A DNA stretch of 64,000 nt from RYN-230 sp963770545 (lineage in GTDB: Bacteria > Actinomycetota > Actinomycetes > Streptosporangiales > Streptosporangiaceae): NCBI GenBank assembly GCA_963770545.1, contig CAVYQF010000031.1:124001-188000 (forward strand), read 5' to 3'. The notes under the pieces were generated by a model. It ran no database searches. It saw only the letters and a list, made by a program, of their open reading frames with translations, and had not been told where the DNA came from. How positions within the stretch are numbered: position 1 is the first letter of the stretch; every line of letters starts with the position of its first letter. Of the stretch, positions 26,399 to 36,104 are shown piece by piece. The position numbers and the translations under genes are program-made.

Positions 26399-26498
26399 CA
26401 ATGCTCCAGTGTGTGTGCTGTCCGGTTTCCGTTTACCGCAACTGCCCGCACCCCCCAGGACATGCCGTGCTGGTGATAAAAATCGGTCACCCTGGTGA

Positions 26499-27428
26499 TC
26501 ACCCGGAGCGATCAGGGATGAGTTCGGCCACGAACGCCCGGGCCGCCGCGGACGGCCGCCGGGCGGTCGGGGTGGCCACCGAGACCCGCCAGACCAGGTC
26601 CGGGCCATCCAGGCCGATCAACGCCAGCCCGGTGAGATCGGCCGCCGACTCCGGGACGAAGGCGATGCCCAGGCCGTTGCGGACCAGGGCTGCGGCCGAA
26701 GTGAATTCGGCCACCTCGAAGGGCACCCGCCGGTCCAGGCCCGCCCCGGCGAAGGCCCGATCGGCCAGCGTCCGGTTCCCCCATCCGGGCGGGAAGTCCA
26801 CGAAGTCCTCCTCAGCCAGCTGGGCGAGAGTGACCCCGCGCTGCCCGGCCAGCGGGTGGCGCGCCGCGGCGATCAGGACCAGAGCCTCCTCGCTCAGCGG
26901 CTGCAGCCGCAGGCCGGCCGGCGCCTGACCGGGCAGGGCGACGAGAGCCAAATCAAGTTCGCCACTGATTACGAGTGCGGCCAGCCCGGCCGACCCCGCG
27001 GGAGCCTGCCGGAGGTGGACCGACACCCCCGGGTGACTGGCGTGGAACCGCCCCAGCAACGCCGCGAGGTCGAACGAGCCGGTGGACAGCATCGTGCCCA
27101 CCGTGAGCGTGCCGCGCAGCCCGGCCCGGGCCTGCGCCACCGCGTCCCGGGCGGCCTGGGCCGCGGCCAGGGTGGCCCGGGCTTCGGGGAGCAGGGCCAG
27201 GCCCGCGTCGGTCAGCGCCACCCGGTGCCGGTCCCGGTCGAACAGCGTGGCCCCGAGTTCCCGCTCCAGGCTGGCGATAGCGCTGGACACGCCGGATTGG
27301 ACCACATGCAGCCGCCGCGAAGCGCGGGTGAAGGACAGTTCCTCGGCGACCACCACGAATTTTCTCAGGCTTTCCAGCGACGGCAGCTGGCCTGGGTCTT
27401 CCCGGGATCCGGGCCGCGCTGACGTCAT
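26499..27428 (-). CDS. LysR-family transcriptional regulator
   Basis: A 309-residue activator or repressor. The winged helix-turn-helix lies at about residues 15-75 (SLESLRKFVVVAEELSFTRAS, SGVSSAIASLERELGATLFDRDRHRVALTDAG). The remainder is the periplasmic-binding-like effector domain (GTLTVGTMLSTGSFDLAALLGRF and LDLALVALPGQAP). It is divergent from an MFS transporter gene, with an interrupted palindrome TTGCTTAGCAA between them. It most likely controls that transporter and itself. Confidence 0.92.
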   Translation of the reverse strand: MTSARPGSREDPGQLPSLESLRKFVVVAEELSFTRASRRLHVVQSGVSSAIASLERELGATLFDRDRHRVALTDAGLALLPEARATLAAAQAARDAVAQARAGLRGTLTVGTMLSTGSFDLAALLGRFHASHPGVSVHLRQAPAGSAGLAALVISGELDLALVALPGQAPAGLRLQPLSEEALVLIAAARHPLAGQRGVTLAQLAEEDFVDFPPGWGNRTLADRAFAGAGLDRRVPFEVAEFTSAAALVRNGLGIAFVPESAADLTGLALIGLDGPDLVWRVSVATPTARRPSAAARAFVAELIPDRSG

Positions 27429-27464
27429 CCGTGCCTCATCCGTGCATCATCTCCCGGGGAGATT

Positions 27465-27475
27465 TTGCTTAGCAA
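27465..27475. promoter_or_regulatory. LysR-type site TTGCTTAGCAA
   Basis: This 11-base palindrome with a central odd base lies in the LysR/MFS divergent spacer, 37 bases upstream of the LysR start. Its shape is typical of LysR recognition sites. Binding is inferred from position. Confidence 0.5.
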
Positions 27476-27557
27476 GACTTGTCATCGCGGTAGATCAATG
27501 ATCCGGGCCGCGGCCGGTGTTATCCCGGGCGACGTTACTTCTTCGAAGGAGTCACAG

Positions 27558-28811
27558 ATGCCAGCGTCCACGCCCCTCGCCAGCCGGCGCCGGGAGATCT
27601 CCGCCGCGATGCCCGGTGCCGTTTCCCGGGAGGCTGGCCGGCCGTACCGGCGCGGGTTCTGGCTGGTCGGTTTCGTGTTCCTGGTGACCATGGCCTTCTC
27701 GGCCGTGCCCGCCCCGCTCTACGTGCTGTATGCGGCGCGAGACCACTTCGGCCCGCTGATGATCACGGTCATCTTCGCGGCCTACGCGGTGGGCGTGATC
27801 GCCAGCCTGTTCCTGGCCGGGCACTTGTCCGACTGGGTGGGGCGCCGGCGGATGGCCGTGATCGCCGTGATGATCAACGTGGCGTCCGGGGTGATCTTCC
27901 TGCTCTGGCCCACGGTGGCGGGGCTGCTCATCGCGCGCGTCGTGTCCGGGGTCAGTGTGGGGATGCTGACCGCCACGGCGACCGCCTACCTGAGCGAGCT
28001 GGACGCATCCGGCCGTGGCGGCCTGTCCCGGCGCCGTGCGGAGATCATCGCGACCGCCGCGAACCTGGGCGGGATCGGCCTCGGCCCGCTGATGGCCGGA
28101 TTCCTGGCCCAGTACGCAGCAGACCCGCTGGTGGTGCCGTACCTGGTGGTCGAGGCGCTCATGCTGGCCGGCCTGCTCGGGCTGGCACTCGTGCCCGAGA
28201 CCGTGACCCGCCCGCAGACCCGCCCCCGGTACCGGCCGCAGCGTATCTCGGTGCCCGCGCAGCACCGCCCGGCGTTCTACGCGGCGAGTGCGGCGGCCGC
28301 GGCTGAGTTCGCGCTGTTCGGCTTGTTCACGTCGCTGGCGCCCGGCTTCATCGGCGGCACGCTGCACGACACGTCACACGCGCTGGCCGGCGCGGCCACG
28401 TTCGCGGTGTTCGGCGCGGCGGCCCTGGCCCAGACCGTAGTGAGCCGCGCTCCGCTGCGCCGCCAGCTGGCCCTGGGCCTGGCGGCCCTCGCCGCGGGCC
28501 TGGCTCTGGTCACCGCGGCCTTCTGGCTGGCGAGCCTGGCGCTGCTGCTGGCCGGCGGGGTGCTGGCGGGCGCCGGTGCGGGCGCCGCGTTCAAGGGCAG
28601 CGTGACCACGGTGCTGAGCATCGCCCGGCCGCATGCTCGCGGCGAGGCGCTGGCGGGGTTGTTCCTGGCCGCCTACGTCGGCCTGGCCGTGCCGGTCGTC
28701 GGGCTCGGCGTGGCCACCCAGTTGCTGTCCGGGCGGGTGGCGGTCCTGGGCTTCGCGGTGCTGCTGGTGGCGGTCGTCGCCCTGGTCAGCCGGAGGCTGC
28801 TGAAGCGGTAG
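27558..28811 (+). CDS. MFS transporter, 12 helices
   Basis: A 417-residue major facilitator starting at ATG 27558, with AAGGA seven bases upstream. After a 35-residue basic N-terminus come twelve hydrophobic segments. The loop motif GHLSDWVGRRRMAVI between helices 2 and 3 (about residue 95) is the MFS motif A. Helix 5 and the cytoplasmic loop include ATATAYLSELD. It ends in a basic tail (SRRLLKR). The substrate is unknown; control by the divergent LysR protein is likely. The sequence after the stop repeats its final codons. Confidence 0.9.
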   Translation: MPASTPLASRRREISAAMPGAVSREAGRPYRRGFWLVGFVFLVTMAFSAVPAPLYVLYAARDHFGPLMITVIFAAYAVGVIASLFLAGHLSDWVGRRRMAVIAVMINVASGVIFLLWPTVAGLLIARVVSGVSVGMLTATATAYLSELDASGRGGLSRRRAEIIATAANLGGIGLGPLMAGFLAQYAADPLVVPYLVVEALMLAGLLGLALVPETVTRPQTRPRYRPQRISVPAQHRPAFYAASAAAAAEFALFGLFTSLAPGFIGGTLHDTSHALAGAATFAVFGAAALAQTVVSRAPLRRQLALGLAALAAGLALVTAAFWLASLALLLAGGVLAGAGAGAAFKGSVTTVLSIARPHARGEALAGLFLAAYVGLAVPVVGLGVATQLLSGRVAVLGFAVLLVAVVALVSRRLLKR

Positions 28812-28855
28812 GGCTGGTGCGGGAGGCTGCTGGGCCGGAGGTGCTGCTGGGCCGG
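28792..28855. repeat. Imperfect duplicates of the MFS gene's 3' end
   Basis: GGAGGCTGCTGAAGCGG (28792-28808), the last coding bases, is followed after the stop by GGAGGCTGCTGGGCCGG (28822-28838), GGTGCTGCTGGGCCGG (28840-28855) and a further partial copy. This is another case where the gene tail has been reiterated downstream. Confidence 0.65.
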
Positions 28856-28972
28856 TGGCTGCTGGGAGCATGACGGGGGGGCGCCGGGGGACTCCCGGGC
28901 CTTTGTAGGGTGGAAGCGTCCCGGGATGCGCAGTCTTCCCGGGTCCGACTTCCTACTTTCCGGAGAGGATTC

Positions 28973-29953
<981 letters not shown>

Positions 29954-29967
29954 CCTCTTCGGGCGGA

Positions 29968-30987
29968 TCAGCCGAAGGTGAACACGTACGCCTGGACTCC
30001 AGGGCGGGGAAAGACGATCTCGACGGTGCGGTCAGCGATCTGACCGCGCTGGCGGATGAGCTGGTAGAGCCGCTGCTGCACGACCATCCCGTGGCCCTCA
30101 TCGTCAACGTCGGTTCCGTGGTCCGCGCCGGGTGGCTGCCCGTCGATGAACACGCGGAACGGCACGGAAGTTCCTGGCCCGCCCGGTCCCATGACCAGGT
30201 GAAGATCGCGGGCATGGAAACGGCAGATGATCCGCCCGCCAGGCGGGTGCAGCGTGGTGGCCTCTTCTCCCATCGTCCAGTCCCCGGACAGGGCCCAGCC
30301 GTTGAGGCCCAGCCGCGTGGGGGTGGCGTAGCTGTGACGTTGCCCGGCCACGACGCCGCCGGGGGAGGCGAAGTTCTCGGTGCGGTCGTAGCCGGTGTAG
30401 TTCTCCGGTGATCTCAGGCTGGCCCAGTCGGCAGGCGCTTCGATGCCGCCGGCCTCGACCGATACCAGTTCCGGCCCGACGTCGGCGGTTCCGGCCTCGG
30501 CCAGCAGCTGCTGGATGATCATTTCTGACTGCTGGTATTCGCCTTCGCCGAAGTGGTGATGGCGGATATGTCCTCCGGCGTCTACGAAGTAGAGGGCGGG
30601 CCAGTAGTGGTTGTCGAAGGCCCGCCATATCGCATAGTCGCTATCGAGCGCGACCGGGTAGGCGATTCCCATGTCCTTCACGGCCTGGCTGACGTTATCG
30701 GGGTCGTGCTCGAAAGAGAACTCGGGCGTGTGCACGCCGATCACGACCAGCCCGTGGCCGGCGTATTTCGCGGCCCAGGCGCGGACATAAGGAAGCTGGC
30801 GTAGCCAGTTGATGCAGGTATAGGTCCAGAAGCCAACCAGGACCACGTTCCCGCCCAGGTCTGCTGGTGTCAGCGCCGGTGAATTGAGCCACCCGGTCGC
30901 GCCGTCGAACCCGGGAATTTCTCCCTCAACGGGCAGCCGGACCGAGGCCGTGTGCAGTCCGGCGGGCGTACGCCAGTGTGCGCTCAT
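29968..30987 (-). CDS. Redoxin/DipZ C-terminal-like protein lacking the second active cysteine
   Basis: A 339-residue soluble protein. Residues 25-170 form a thioredoxin-like redoxin domain (GWLNSPALTPADLGGNVVLVGFWTYTCINW). Residues 190-339 match the carbohydrate-binding-like C-terminal domain of DipZ proteins (GYDRTENFASPGG, LSGDWTMGEEATTL). In DipZ the active site is a CxxC motif. Here the first cysteine is C58 and position 61 is tryptophan, so a dithiol reaction is not possible. There is no signal peptide or membrane anchor, unlike DipZ. It may act as a one-cysteine peroxidase-like protein. Its ATG overlaps the stop of a 27-codon ORF. Confidence 0.82.
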   Translation of the reverse strand: MSAHWRTPAGLHTASVRLPVEGEIPGFDGATGWLNSPALTPADLGGNVVLVGFWTYTCINWLRQLPYVRAWAAKYAGHGLVVIGVHTPEFSFEHDPDNVSQAVKDMGIAYPVALDSDYAIWRAFDNHYWPALYFVDAGGHIRHHHFGEGEYQQSEMIIQQLLAEAGTADVGPELVSVEAGGIEAPADWASLRSPENYTGYDRTENFASPGGVVAGQRHSYATPTRLGLNGWALSGDWTMGEEATTLHPPGGRIICRFHARDLHLVMGPGGPGTSVPFRVFIDGQPPGADHGTDVDDEGHGMVVQQRLYQLIRQRGQIADRTVEIVFPRPGVQAYVFTFG

Positions 30988-31067
30988 GACGATCCTCCGG
31001 GAGCCTCGTGCGGCAGCGGCGGGGCGGCGTGGGCGCCGTGCGCGTCGAGCTCGGGTTGCTCAGACAT
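30984..31067 (-). CDS. 27-residue ORF translationally coupled to the redoxin gene
   Basis: ATG 31067 begins MSEQPELDAHGAHAAPPLPH and ends in TGA overlapping the redoxin ATG (ATGA). A GGGGACGAG stretch lies upstream, and the redoxin gene's own GGAGG lies inside this frame. The peptide is acidic at its start and contains three histidines. I do not recognise it. It could be a leader peptide or a tiny partner protein. Confidence 0.4.
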   Translation of the reverse strand: MSEQPELDAHGAHAAPPLPHEAPGGSS

Positions 31068-31173
31068 CAGGCTCGTCCCCGGGTGGCCTGAAGTGGGTAA
31101 GCTCAGCGTCGCATACCGGGCGGCGCGTCACCACCCCCGATGACTCGCGCCCGTGCCTCAGCCCAGGAGTGCC

Positions 31174-31485
31174 TCAGCTGAGCAGCCACAGCACCCGCAC
31201 CCGGGCGCCCGAGCGGCTGTCGTACTGAGGACTGGGGTAGTAGGTCTTCGCCTTCGGCCTCGACGCCTTGGCGCTCGCGGTCGTCAGCCCGGACCGGCCG
31301 AGGATGTTGTGGTTCCGCGCGTACACCAGCAGGAACGCCCGGTTCGTCGCGGTCAGGTCGAAGTAGGTGTCGGTGAGCGAGCCCAGCAGGTAGGAGTCCA
31401 CGTAGACGATCGCTGTGCCGGCGGTGCCGGTGTCAAACGTGGTGATCGTGCCTTCCATCCAGAAGGGCGTTCCATCCCGTGCCAT
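31174..31485 (-). CDS. Hypothetical protein of about 103 residues
   Basis: The frame begins MARDGTPFWMEGTITTFDTG; an upstream ATG at 31539 adds an Arg-rich stretch and seems less likely. The core (TITTFDTGTAGTAIVYVDSY, then LLGSLTDTYFDLTATNRAF and LLVYARNHNILGRSG) has alternating polar and hydrophobic residues and less biased composition than a shadow frame, so I think it is real. The tail is basic. No family is recognised; a beta-rich fold is suggested. It is divergent from the alpha/beta hydrolase and lies between it and the redoxin. Confidence 0.45.
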   Translation of the reverse strand: MARDGTPFWMEGTITTFDTGTAGTAIVYVDSYLLGSLTDTYFDLTATNRAFLLVYARNHNILGRSGLTTASAKASRPKAKTYYPSPQYDSRSGARVRVLWLLS

Positions 31486-31641
31486 CCCGTGACACGGTCC
31501 GGCCCTCATCCTCCGGGGGCGATGCGCACCTGATGTCACCCGGGAAGGCTTTGGGTGAGAAGCCTGTCATGGTGCCTGGTGGTGGGGCCGCCCGCCTTCT
31601 GATCATCAGTCATCCGGTCACCATCCCTCAAGGAGATCCTC

Positions 31642-32385
31642 GTGACGGACACCACCGCCGCTGCCCACTCCCGCCCCACCGTCGCCCTCGTGCACGGCGC
31701 GTTCGCCGACAGCTCGAGCTGGAACGGCGTGGTGGGACAGCTGCGAGCCGCCGGACTCGCGGTCCAGGCCATCTCGAACCCGCTACGCGGAATCTCCGCC
31801 GACGCCGACTACGTGGCCAGCGCCATCCAGCAGATTCCCGGGCCGGTGCTCGCCGTCGGACACTCCTACGGCGGCGCAACCATCACCAATGCCGCCCCCC
31901 ACGCCGCCAACGTCGTCGGCCTGGTCTACATCGCGGCCTTCGCGCCCGATGAAGGTGAGGCCCTCGGGGACATCGAAGCTGATTCCAAGGACAGCGTCCT
32001 GAATTCGGCCCTGCTCCAGCTGCAGTACCCGACCGGTCCCGGCACCGAGACCGCGGTGGAATTCGCCATCGATCCCGCGAAGTTCCACGCCGCCTTCGCC
32101 GCCGATCTACCCGAGGAACAAGCCGCCATCATGGCCGCCACCCAGCGCCCCGTGGCCGCCGCCGCATTCACCGAACCCAACGGAGCGCCAGGCTGGAAGA
32201 ACCTGCCATCGTGGGCGGTCGTCGCCACTGGCGACAAGGCCGCTGGCAGCGACGTCGTCCGGTCCATGGCCCAGCGCGCGGGAGCGGCAATCACCGAGGT
32301 CGGGGGATCCCACGTGATCATGATTTCCCAGCCGCAGGCCGTCACCGACGTAATCCGCCAGGCGATCGACAGCCTCACGCACTGA
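31642..32385 (+). CDS. Alpha/beta hydrolase
   Basis: A 247-residue hydrolase of the type annotated as esterase or signal-peptide-less lipase. GTG 31642 has AAGGAG nine bases upstream. The oxyanion segment is VALVHGAFADSSSW, the nucleophile elbow is GHSYGG at about residues 74-79, and the histidine is in GGSHVIMISQPQ near residue 226. The aspartate is probably in the TGDKAAGSD segment. The closest remembered relatives are predicted esterases of about 230-270 residues in soil actinobacteria and proteobacteria. The substrate is unknown. It is convergent with recQ. Confidence 0.88.
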   Translation: MTDTTAAAHSRPTVALVHGAFADSSSWNGVVGQLRAAGLAVQAISNPLRGISADADYVASAIQQIPGPVLAVGHSYGGATITNAAPHAANVVGLVYIAAFAPDEGEALGDIEADSKDSVLNSALLQLQYPTGPGTETAVEFAIDPAKFHAAFAADLPEEQAAIMAATQRPVAAAAFTEPNGAPGWKNLPSWAVVATGDKAAGSDVVRSMAQRAGAAITEVGGSHVIMISQPQAVTDVIRQAIDSLTH

Positions 32386-32488
32386 CAACTGCCCGGAGCG
32401 TCAGGCGCTCAGGCGCCCGTGCCCTGGTCGCTGAACACGGCGGTACACAACCGGGGCCGGCCGGGTGTGCCGTCGGCAGGAGTGCTGG

Positions 32489-34657
32489 TCAGCCGGCATT
32501 GACCGCGAGGACCAGAGGCAATACCCGGGGCGCCCCGGCCTCGCGGAGCAGCCGGGCCGCGACCGTCATCGTCCAGCCGCTCTCGATGCGGTCGTCGATG
32601 ACCAGCACCGGGCCACCGAGCGAGGCGACCGCCTCAGCCAGCGGGCCAGGCACGCGCAGCTCACGCCAGACCGCCTGGAGCCGCTGCGGGCTGTTGAACT
32701 GCTGGGCGCCGGAGGCACCCACCCGGGGCCCGGAGCCGGCGTAACTCAGGGAGCCCAGCAGGGGCAGCCGGCCGATCTCCGCGATCCGCTCGCCCAGGCT
32801 GGTGATGAGCCGGGGCCGGGAGTTGCTGGGCAGCGTGACCACGCCGGCCGGGCGCTGCTCCCAGTCCCACGCGGCCAGCACCTGAACCAGCGCGCCGACC
32901 AGGTCGGCGGGGACCGGCCCGTCGTTCTCCCGGTCGAGGAGGGTGCTCAGCCGGGGGCCCCACCCGAGGCCGGTGAGCCGGCCCAGCGCCCGGCCGGTGT
33001 CCGCCGACAATCCCGCCGGGATCTTGCCCGCCACGTCCACGCCGAGCCGTTTCATGCCCGGCGGCCACATGCGGCGCGGGCTGACGTCGATACCGGGACG
33101 AAGCAGCCGGGCCCGGGCCAGCTCGGCCCCCTCCGCCGACACCTCCGCGGCCCACGGGCGCCCGGTGCAGTTGTCACACCGGCCGCACGGCTCGGCTTCG
33201 GGGTCATCGAGCTGATGGCGCAGGTACTCCATCCGGCACCCCGGGATGCGCAGGTAGCTGAGCATGGCCTGCTGCTCCCGGTGCCGCTCCGCCGCCACCG
33301 TGGCGTAGCGCTCGGCGTCATAGCGCCACGGCTGCCCGGTGGCGGCCCAGCCCCCGCTGATCTTGCGCACCGCGCCGTCGACGTCCAGGACCTTGAGCAT
33401 CATCTCCAGCCGGGCCCGGCTCAGGTCGACCTGGGTCTCCAGCGCGCCGGACGACAGCGGTCCGGCCGCCGCGTCCAGCGCGCCGAGCGTCATCCTGACC
33501 AGCGGCTCAGGCGGGAACGCCAGCGAGGCGAAGTAGGCCCAGATGTCCCGGTCCTCCGGTCCGGGCAGCAGGACCACCTCGGCCCGCGGCACAGCGCGCC
33601 CGGCGCGGCCAATCTGCTGGTAGTAGGCGACCGGCGACTGCGGGGCGCCCAGGTGCACCACGAAGCCCAGGTCGGGCTTGTCGAAACCCATGCCCAGGGC
33701 GCTGGTAGCCACGAGCGCCTTGAGCTCACCGTCGAGCAGGGCGCGCTCGGCAGCCAGCCGCTGCTCCTGCTCGTCGCGTCCGGTATAAGGCATGACATTG
33801 TGGCCCCGGTCGCGCAGGAAGGCCGCGGTCTCGTGGGCGGCGGCCACGGTGAGGGTGTAGATGATACCGGACCCCGGCAGCTCGTCGAGGTGCTCGGCCA
33901 GCCAGCCGAGCCGCTGCTGGGCTGCGGGCAGCTGAACCACGCCCAGGCACAGGCTTTCCCGGTCCAGCGGCCCGCGCAGCACCAGCGCCTCCCCGTCGGC
34001 CTCGCTGGCCAGCTGCTCGGCCACGTCCCGGGTGACCCGCGCGTTGGCCGTCGCCGTGGTGGCGAGCACCGGCACACCAGGGGGCAGATTCTCCAGCACG
34101 GTGCGGAGCCGCCGGTAGTCGGGCCGGAAGTCATGCCCCCAGTCGGAAATGCAGTGCGCCTCGTCCACGACCAGCATGCCCGCAGTGGCGGCGAGCTTGG
34201 GCAGGACCAGGTCGCGGAAGCCGGGGTTGTTCAGCCGCTCCGGGCTGACCAGCAGCAGGTTGACGGAACCGGCAGCGATCTCCGCGTAGATCTCGTCCCA
34301 GTCCGCCATGTTGGCCGAGTTCACGGTGCGGGCCTGCAGCCCGGCCCGGGCCGCCGCCTCGATCTGGTTGCGCATCAGGGCGAGCAGCGGGGAGATGATG
34401 ATGGTCGGCCCCATGTCCCGGGCCCGGAGCAGCGAGGTCGTGACGAAGTACACGGCCGACTTGCCCCAGCCGGTGCGCTGCACCACCAGGGCCCGGCGCC
34501 GGTCGCGGGCGAGGGCCTGGATCGCGGTCCACTGATCCTCGCGGAGCCGCGCGGATGGGCCGGCGAGGGCCCGCAGGCAGCGCTCCGCCTCCTCGCGGAG
34601 AGCGTGCTCCGCCTCGTCGCGCAGCGCTTCCCCACCCTGGCCGGCCTCGGACGTCAT
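32489..34657 (-). CDS. RecQ-type ATP-dependent DNA helicase with phosphoribosyltransferase-like tail
   Basis: A 722-residue helicase. Walker A is VQRTGWGKSAVYF (about 59-71) and the DEAH box and RecQ-specific block are VVDEAHCISDWGHDFRPDYRRL (about 165). Helicase lobe two has ATSALGMGFDKPDLGFVVHLG and QQIGRAGRA. The zinc-binding CGRCDNC lies near residue 490. Instead of an HRDC domain, the last 120 residues run through FNSPQRLQAVW to VLVIDDRIESGWTMTVAARL. This resembles the PRPP-binding motif of phosphoribosyltransferases. Similar fusions occur in other actinobacteria. It is divergent from the GntR regulator. Confidence 0.9.
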   Translation of the reverse strand: MTSEAGQGGEALRDEAEHALREEAERCLRALAGPSARLREDQWTAIQALARDRRRALVVQRTGWGKSAVYFVTTSLLRARDMGPTIIISPLLALMRNQIEAAARAGLQARTVNSANMADWDEIYAEIAAGSVNLLLVSPERLNNPGFRDLVLPKLAATAGMLVVDEAHCISDWGHDFRPDYRRLRTVLENLPPGVPVLATTATANARVTRDVAEQLASEADGEALVLRGPLDRESLCLGVVQLPAAQQRLGWLAEHLDELPGSGIIYTLTVAAAHETAAFLRDRGHNVMPYTGRDEQEQRLAAERALLDGELKALVATSALGMGFDKPDLGFVVHLGAPQSPVAYYQQIGRAGRAVPRAEVVLLPGPEDRDIWAYFASLAFPPEPLVRMTLGALDAAAGPLSSGALETQVDLSRARLEMMLKVLDVDGAVRKISGGWAATGQPWRYDAERYATVAAERHREQQAMLSYLRIPGCRMEYLRHQLDDPEAEPCGRCDNCTGRPWAAEVSAEGAELARARLLRPGIDVSPRRMWPPGMKRLGVDVAGKIPAGLSADTGRALGRLTGLGWGPRLSTLLDRENDGPVPADLVGALVQVLAAWDWEQRPAGVVTLPSNSRPRLITSLGERIAEIGRLPLLGSLSYAGSGPRVGASGAQQFNSPQRLQAVWRELRVPGPLAEAVASLGGPVLVIDDRIESGWTMTVAARLLREAGAPRVLPLVLAVNAG

Positions 34658-34761
34658 GGGTCCTTGGTATCAGGACGGGCCGACAGCTGCGGCCCAGGCG
34701 TCTGCCATTTCGTGTGGTCACGTGCAGGCGGGCCAGGTACTCCCCGGCTGCATCGTCCACT

Positions 34762-34782
34762 ATGTGGGATAATCGGCCACAT
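34762..34782. promoter_or_regulatory. Operator candidate ATGTGG-N9-CCACAT overlapping a -10 box
   Basis: Perfect six-base arms flank GATAATCGG, which contains a -10-like GATAAT (34769-34774). The site lies between recQ and the GntR gene, 87 bases upstream of the latter. FadR-type regulators often bind such palindromes at their own promoters, so autoregulation is plausible. Confidence 0.5.
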
Positions 34783-34868
34783 CGCAGGTGCGGGATGTCG
34801 GCTCGGGCAGGGTGTGCTGAGCGGGACCCGGGCAGCGGCGCAGGGTCAGGCGGGTTCGGAGGACGGCT

Positions 34869-35540
34869 GTGGCGCTGACGGACGAGGCCATCGAGAAGAT
34901 CAAGGCCATGATCGTCTCCGGGATCCTGCGAGCCGGGGACCGGCTTCCCCGGGAAGCCGATCTGGCCGCCGAGCTCGGCCTGTCGCGAAGCTCGCTGCGT
35001 GAGGCGGTCAAGGCCCTGTCGCTGGTGAACATCCTGGACGTGCGGCGGGGTGACGGCACGTATGTGACCAGCCTGCAGCCTCCGCTGCTGCTCGAGGCGC
35101 TCAGCTTCATCGTGGACTTCCATCGCGATGGGAGCGTCCTCGAATTTCTCGAGATCCGCCGGATCCTGGAGCCGGAGGCCGCGGCGATGGCGGCCGAGCG
35201 GATCTCGCCGGCTGAGGTCGCCGGGCTCCGTGAGCTGCTGGACAGCCTGGGGCCGGATCCCGAGGTCGAGGACCTGGTCGCCAACGACCTGGAGTTCCAC
35301 CGCCGGATCTCGGCGTCCTCAGGCAACAGCGTGCTGTGCTCGCTGCTGGAGTCGCTGTCCGGGCCGACGTCGCGGGCGCGGGTCTGGCGGGCCCTGACCC
35401 AGGCGGGAGCCACCCAGCGGACCCTCGCCGAGCACCGGGCCATCCTGGACGCCCTGGAGTCCCGCGATCCAGAGGTGGCCCGGTCCTGGTCCACCGTGCA
35501 CATCGCCAGCGTCCAGCAGTGGCTCGCGTCGGTGCTCTGA
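34869..35540 (+). CDS. GntR-family regulator, FadR subfamily
   Basis: A 223-residue regulator starting at GTG 34869, with GGAGG six bases upstream. The winged helix is at about residues 5-70 (IKAMIVSGILRAGDRLPREA, SRSSLREAVKALSLVNILDVRRGDGTYVT). The C-terminal FCD domain (about 85-215) includes EFLEIRRILEPEAAAMAAERI, with metal-ligand candidates in NDLEFHRRISASSGN and LAEHRAILDALESRD. Metal-binding FCD regulators usually sense carboxylate ligands. No target gene follows; the next coding region is a small minus-strand ORF. It is divergent from recQ. Confidence 0.9.
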   Translation: MALTDEAIEKIKAMIVSGILRAGDRLPREADLAAELGLSRSSLREAVKALSLVNILDVRRGDGTYVTSLQPPLLLEALSFIVDFHRDGSVLEFLEIRRILEPEAAAMAAERISPAEVAGLRELLDSLGPDPEVEDLVANDLEFHRRISASSGNSVLCSLLESLSGPTSRARVWRALTQAGATQRTLAEHRAILDALESRDPEVARSWSTVHIASVQQWLASVL

Positions 35541-35840
35541 CCGCCCGTGCCCCAACCAGGCCCGTCCTCTCACCGTCCGTGCCGTAACAAGCCCGCCGGG
35601 TCCTAGAGGTGATGATGCGCGTCGATGATCATCGCCATCGTGTCCTCTACTTCCCCTCCTGCTTCCCCCGGGCCTGCGGCCCGCCCTGCCGCGCCGGCGG
35701 CGAGAAGCAGCGTGGAAGCACCGTGGTCGCGGGGGCGGAAAATAGATCGGATGTATCGAGCCAGTCAACCGCTCTCCAAGAGAATCAGAGAATGCGGGGA
35801 CCTGGCCAAGGAAGGATTCACGTCCGATTGCTGACGGCAG
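35541..35840. other. Spacer downstream of the GntR gene
   Basis: No convincing gene is seen. A frame near 35751 (MYRASQPLSKRIREC and onward) stops at 35834 and is too short to judge. I see no repeated ends or transposase fragment here. Confidence 0.35.
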
Positions 35841-35954
35841 TCATCTGATCTCTAGTGAGACGTTGGCCCGTGGCACCGGCAGTCGCCGTGGATCAGCGGC
35901 GGCGCGGCCGCCGACCAGAATGAGGGCCGGGTGCCCCGGCTGGCAGACGATCAC
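35841..35954 (-). CDS. Small ORF of 37 residues with a strong ribosome binding site
   Basis: GTG 35954 has GAGGAGG eight bases upstream on the minus strand and encodes MIVCQPGHPALILVGGRAAA, then DPRRLPVPRANVSLEIR. The regular hydrophobic pattern and ideal ribosome binding site argue for translation. I do not recognise the family. It lies alone between the GntR regulator and the eqolisin-like gene, both on the other strand. It has one cysteine and no clear membrane helix. Confidence 0.45.
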   Translation of the reverse strand: MIVCQPGHPALILVGGRAAADPRRLPVPRANVSLEIR

Positions 35955-36104
35955 ACCGCAGTCCTCCTCTAGCAGGCCACGCGGCACTTTACTTCGCTAT
36001 GCTGCACGTACCGGACCTGACGGCAGCACCCCGCCCTGCAGTCGAGCGCCCGCCCCGGTGGCGTGCGCCAAAGGCATAGTTCCTGTGGCCCGAGGAGGTC
36101 GCTG

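Noticed and set aside
35609..35848. 79- and 69-residue plus-strand frames after the GntR gene
   Set aside because: They have no ribosome binding site, mixed composition and no recognisable motif, and their ends collide with the better-supported minus-strand ORF.
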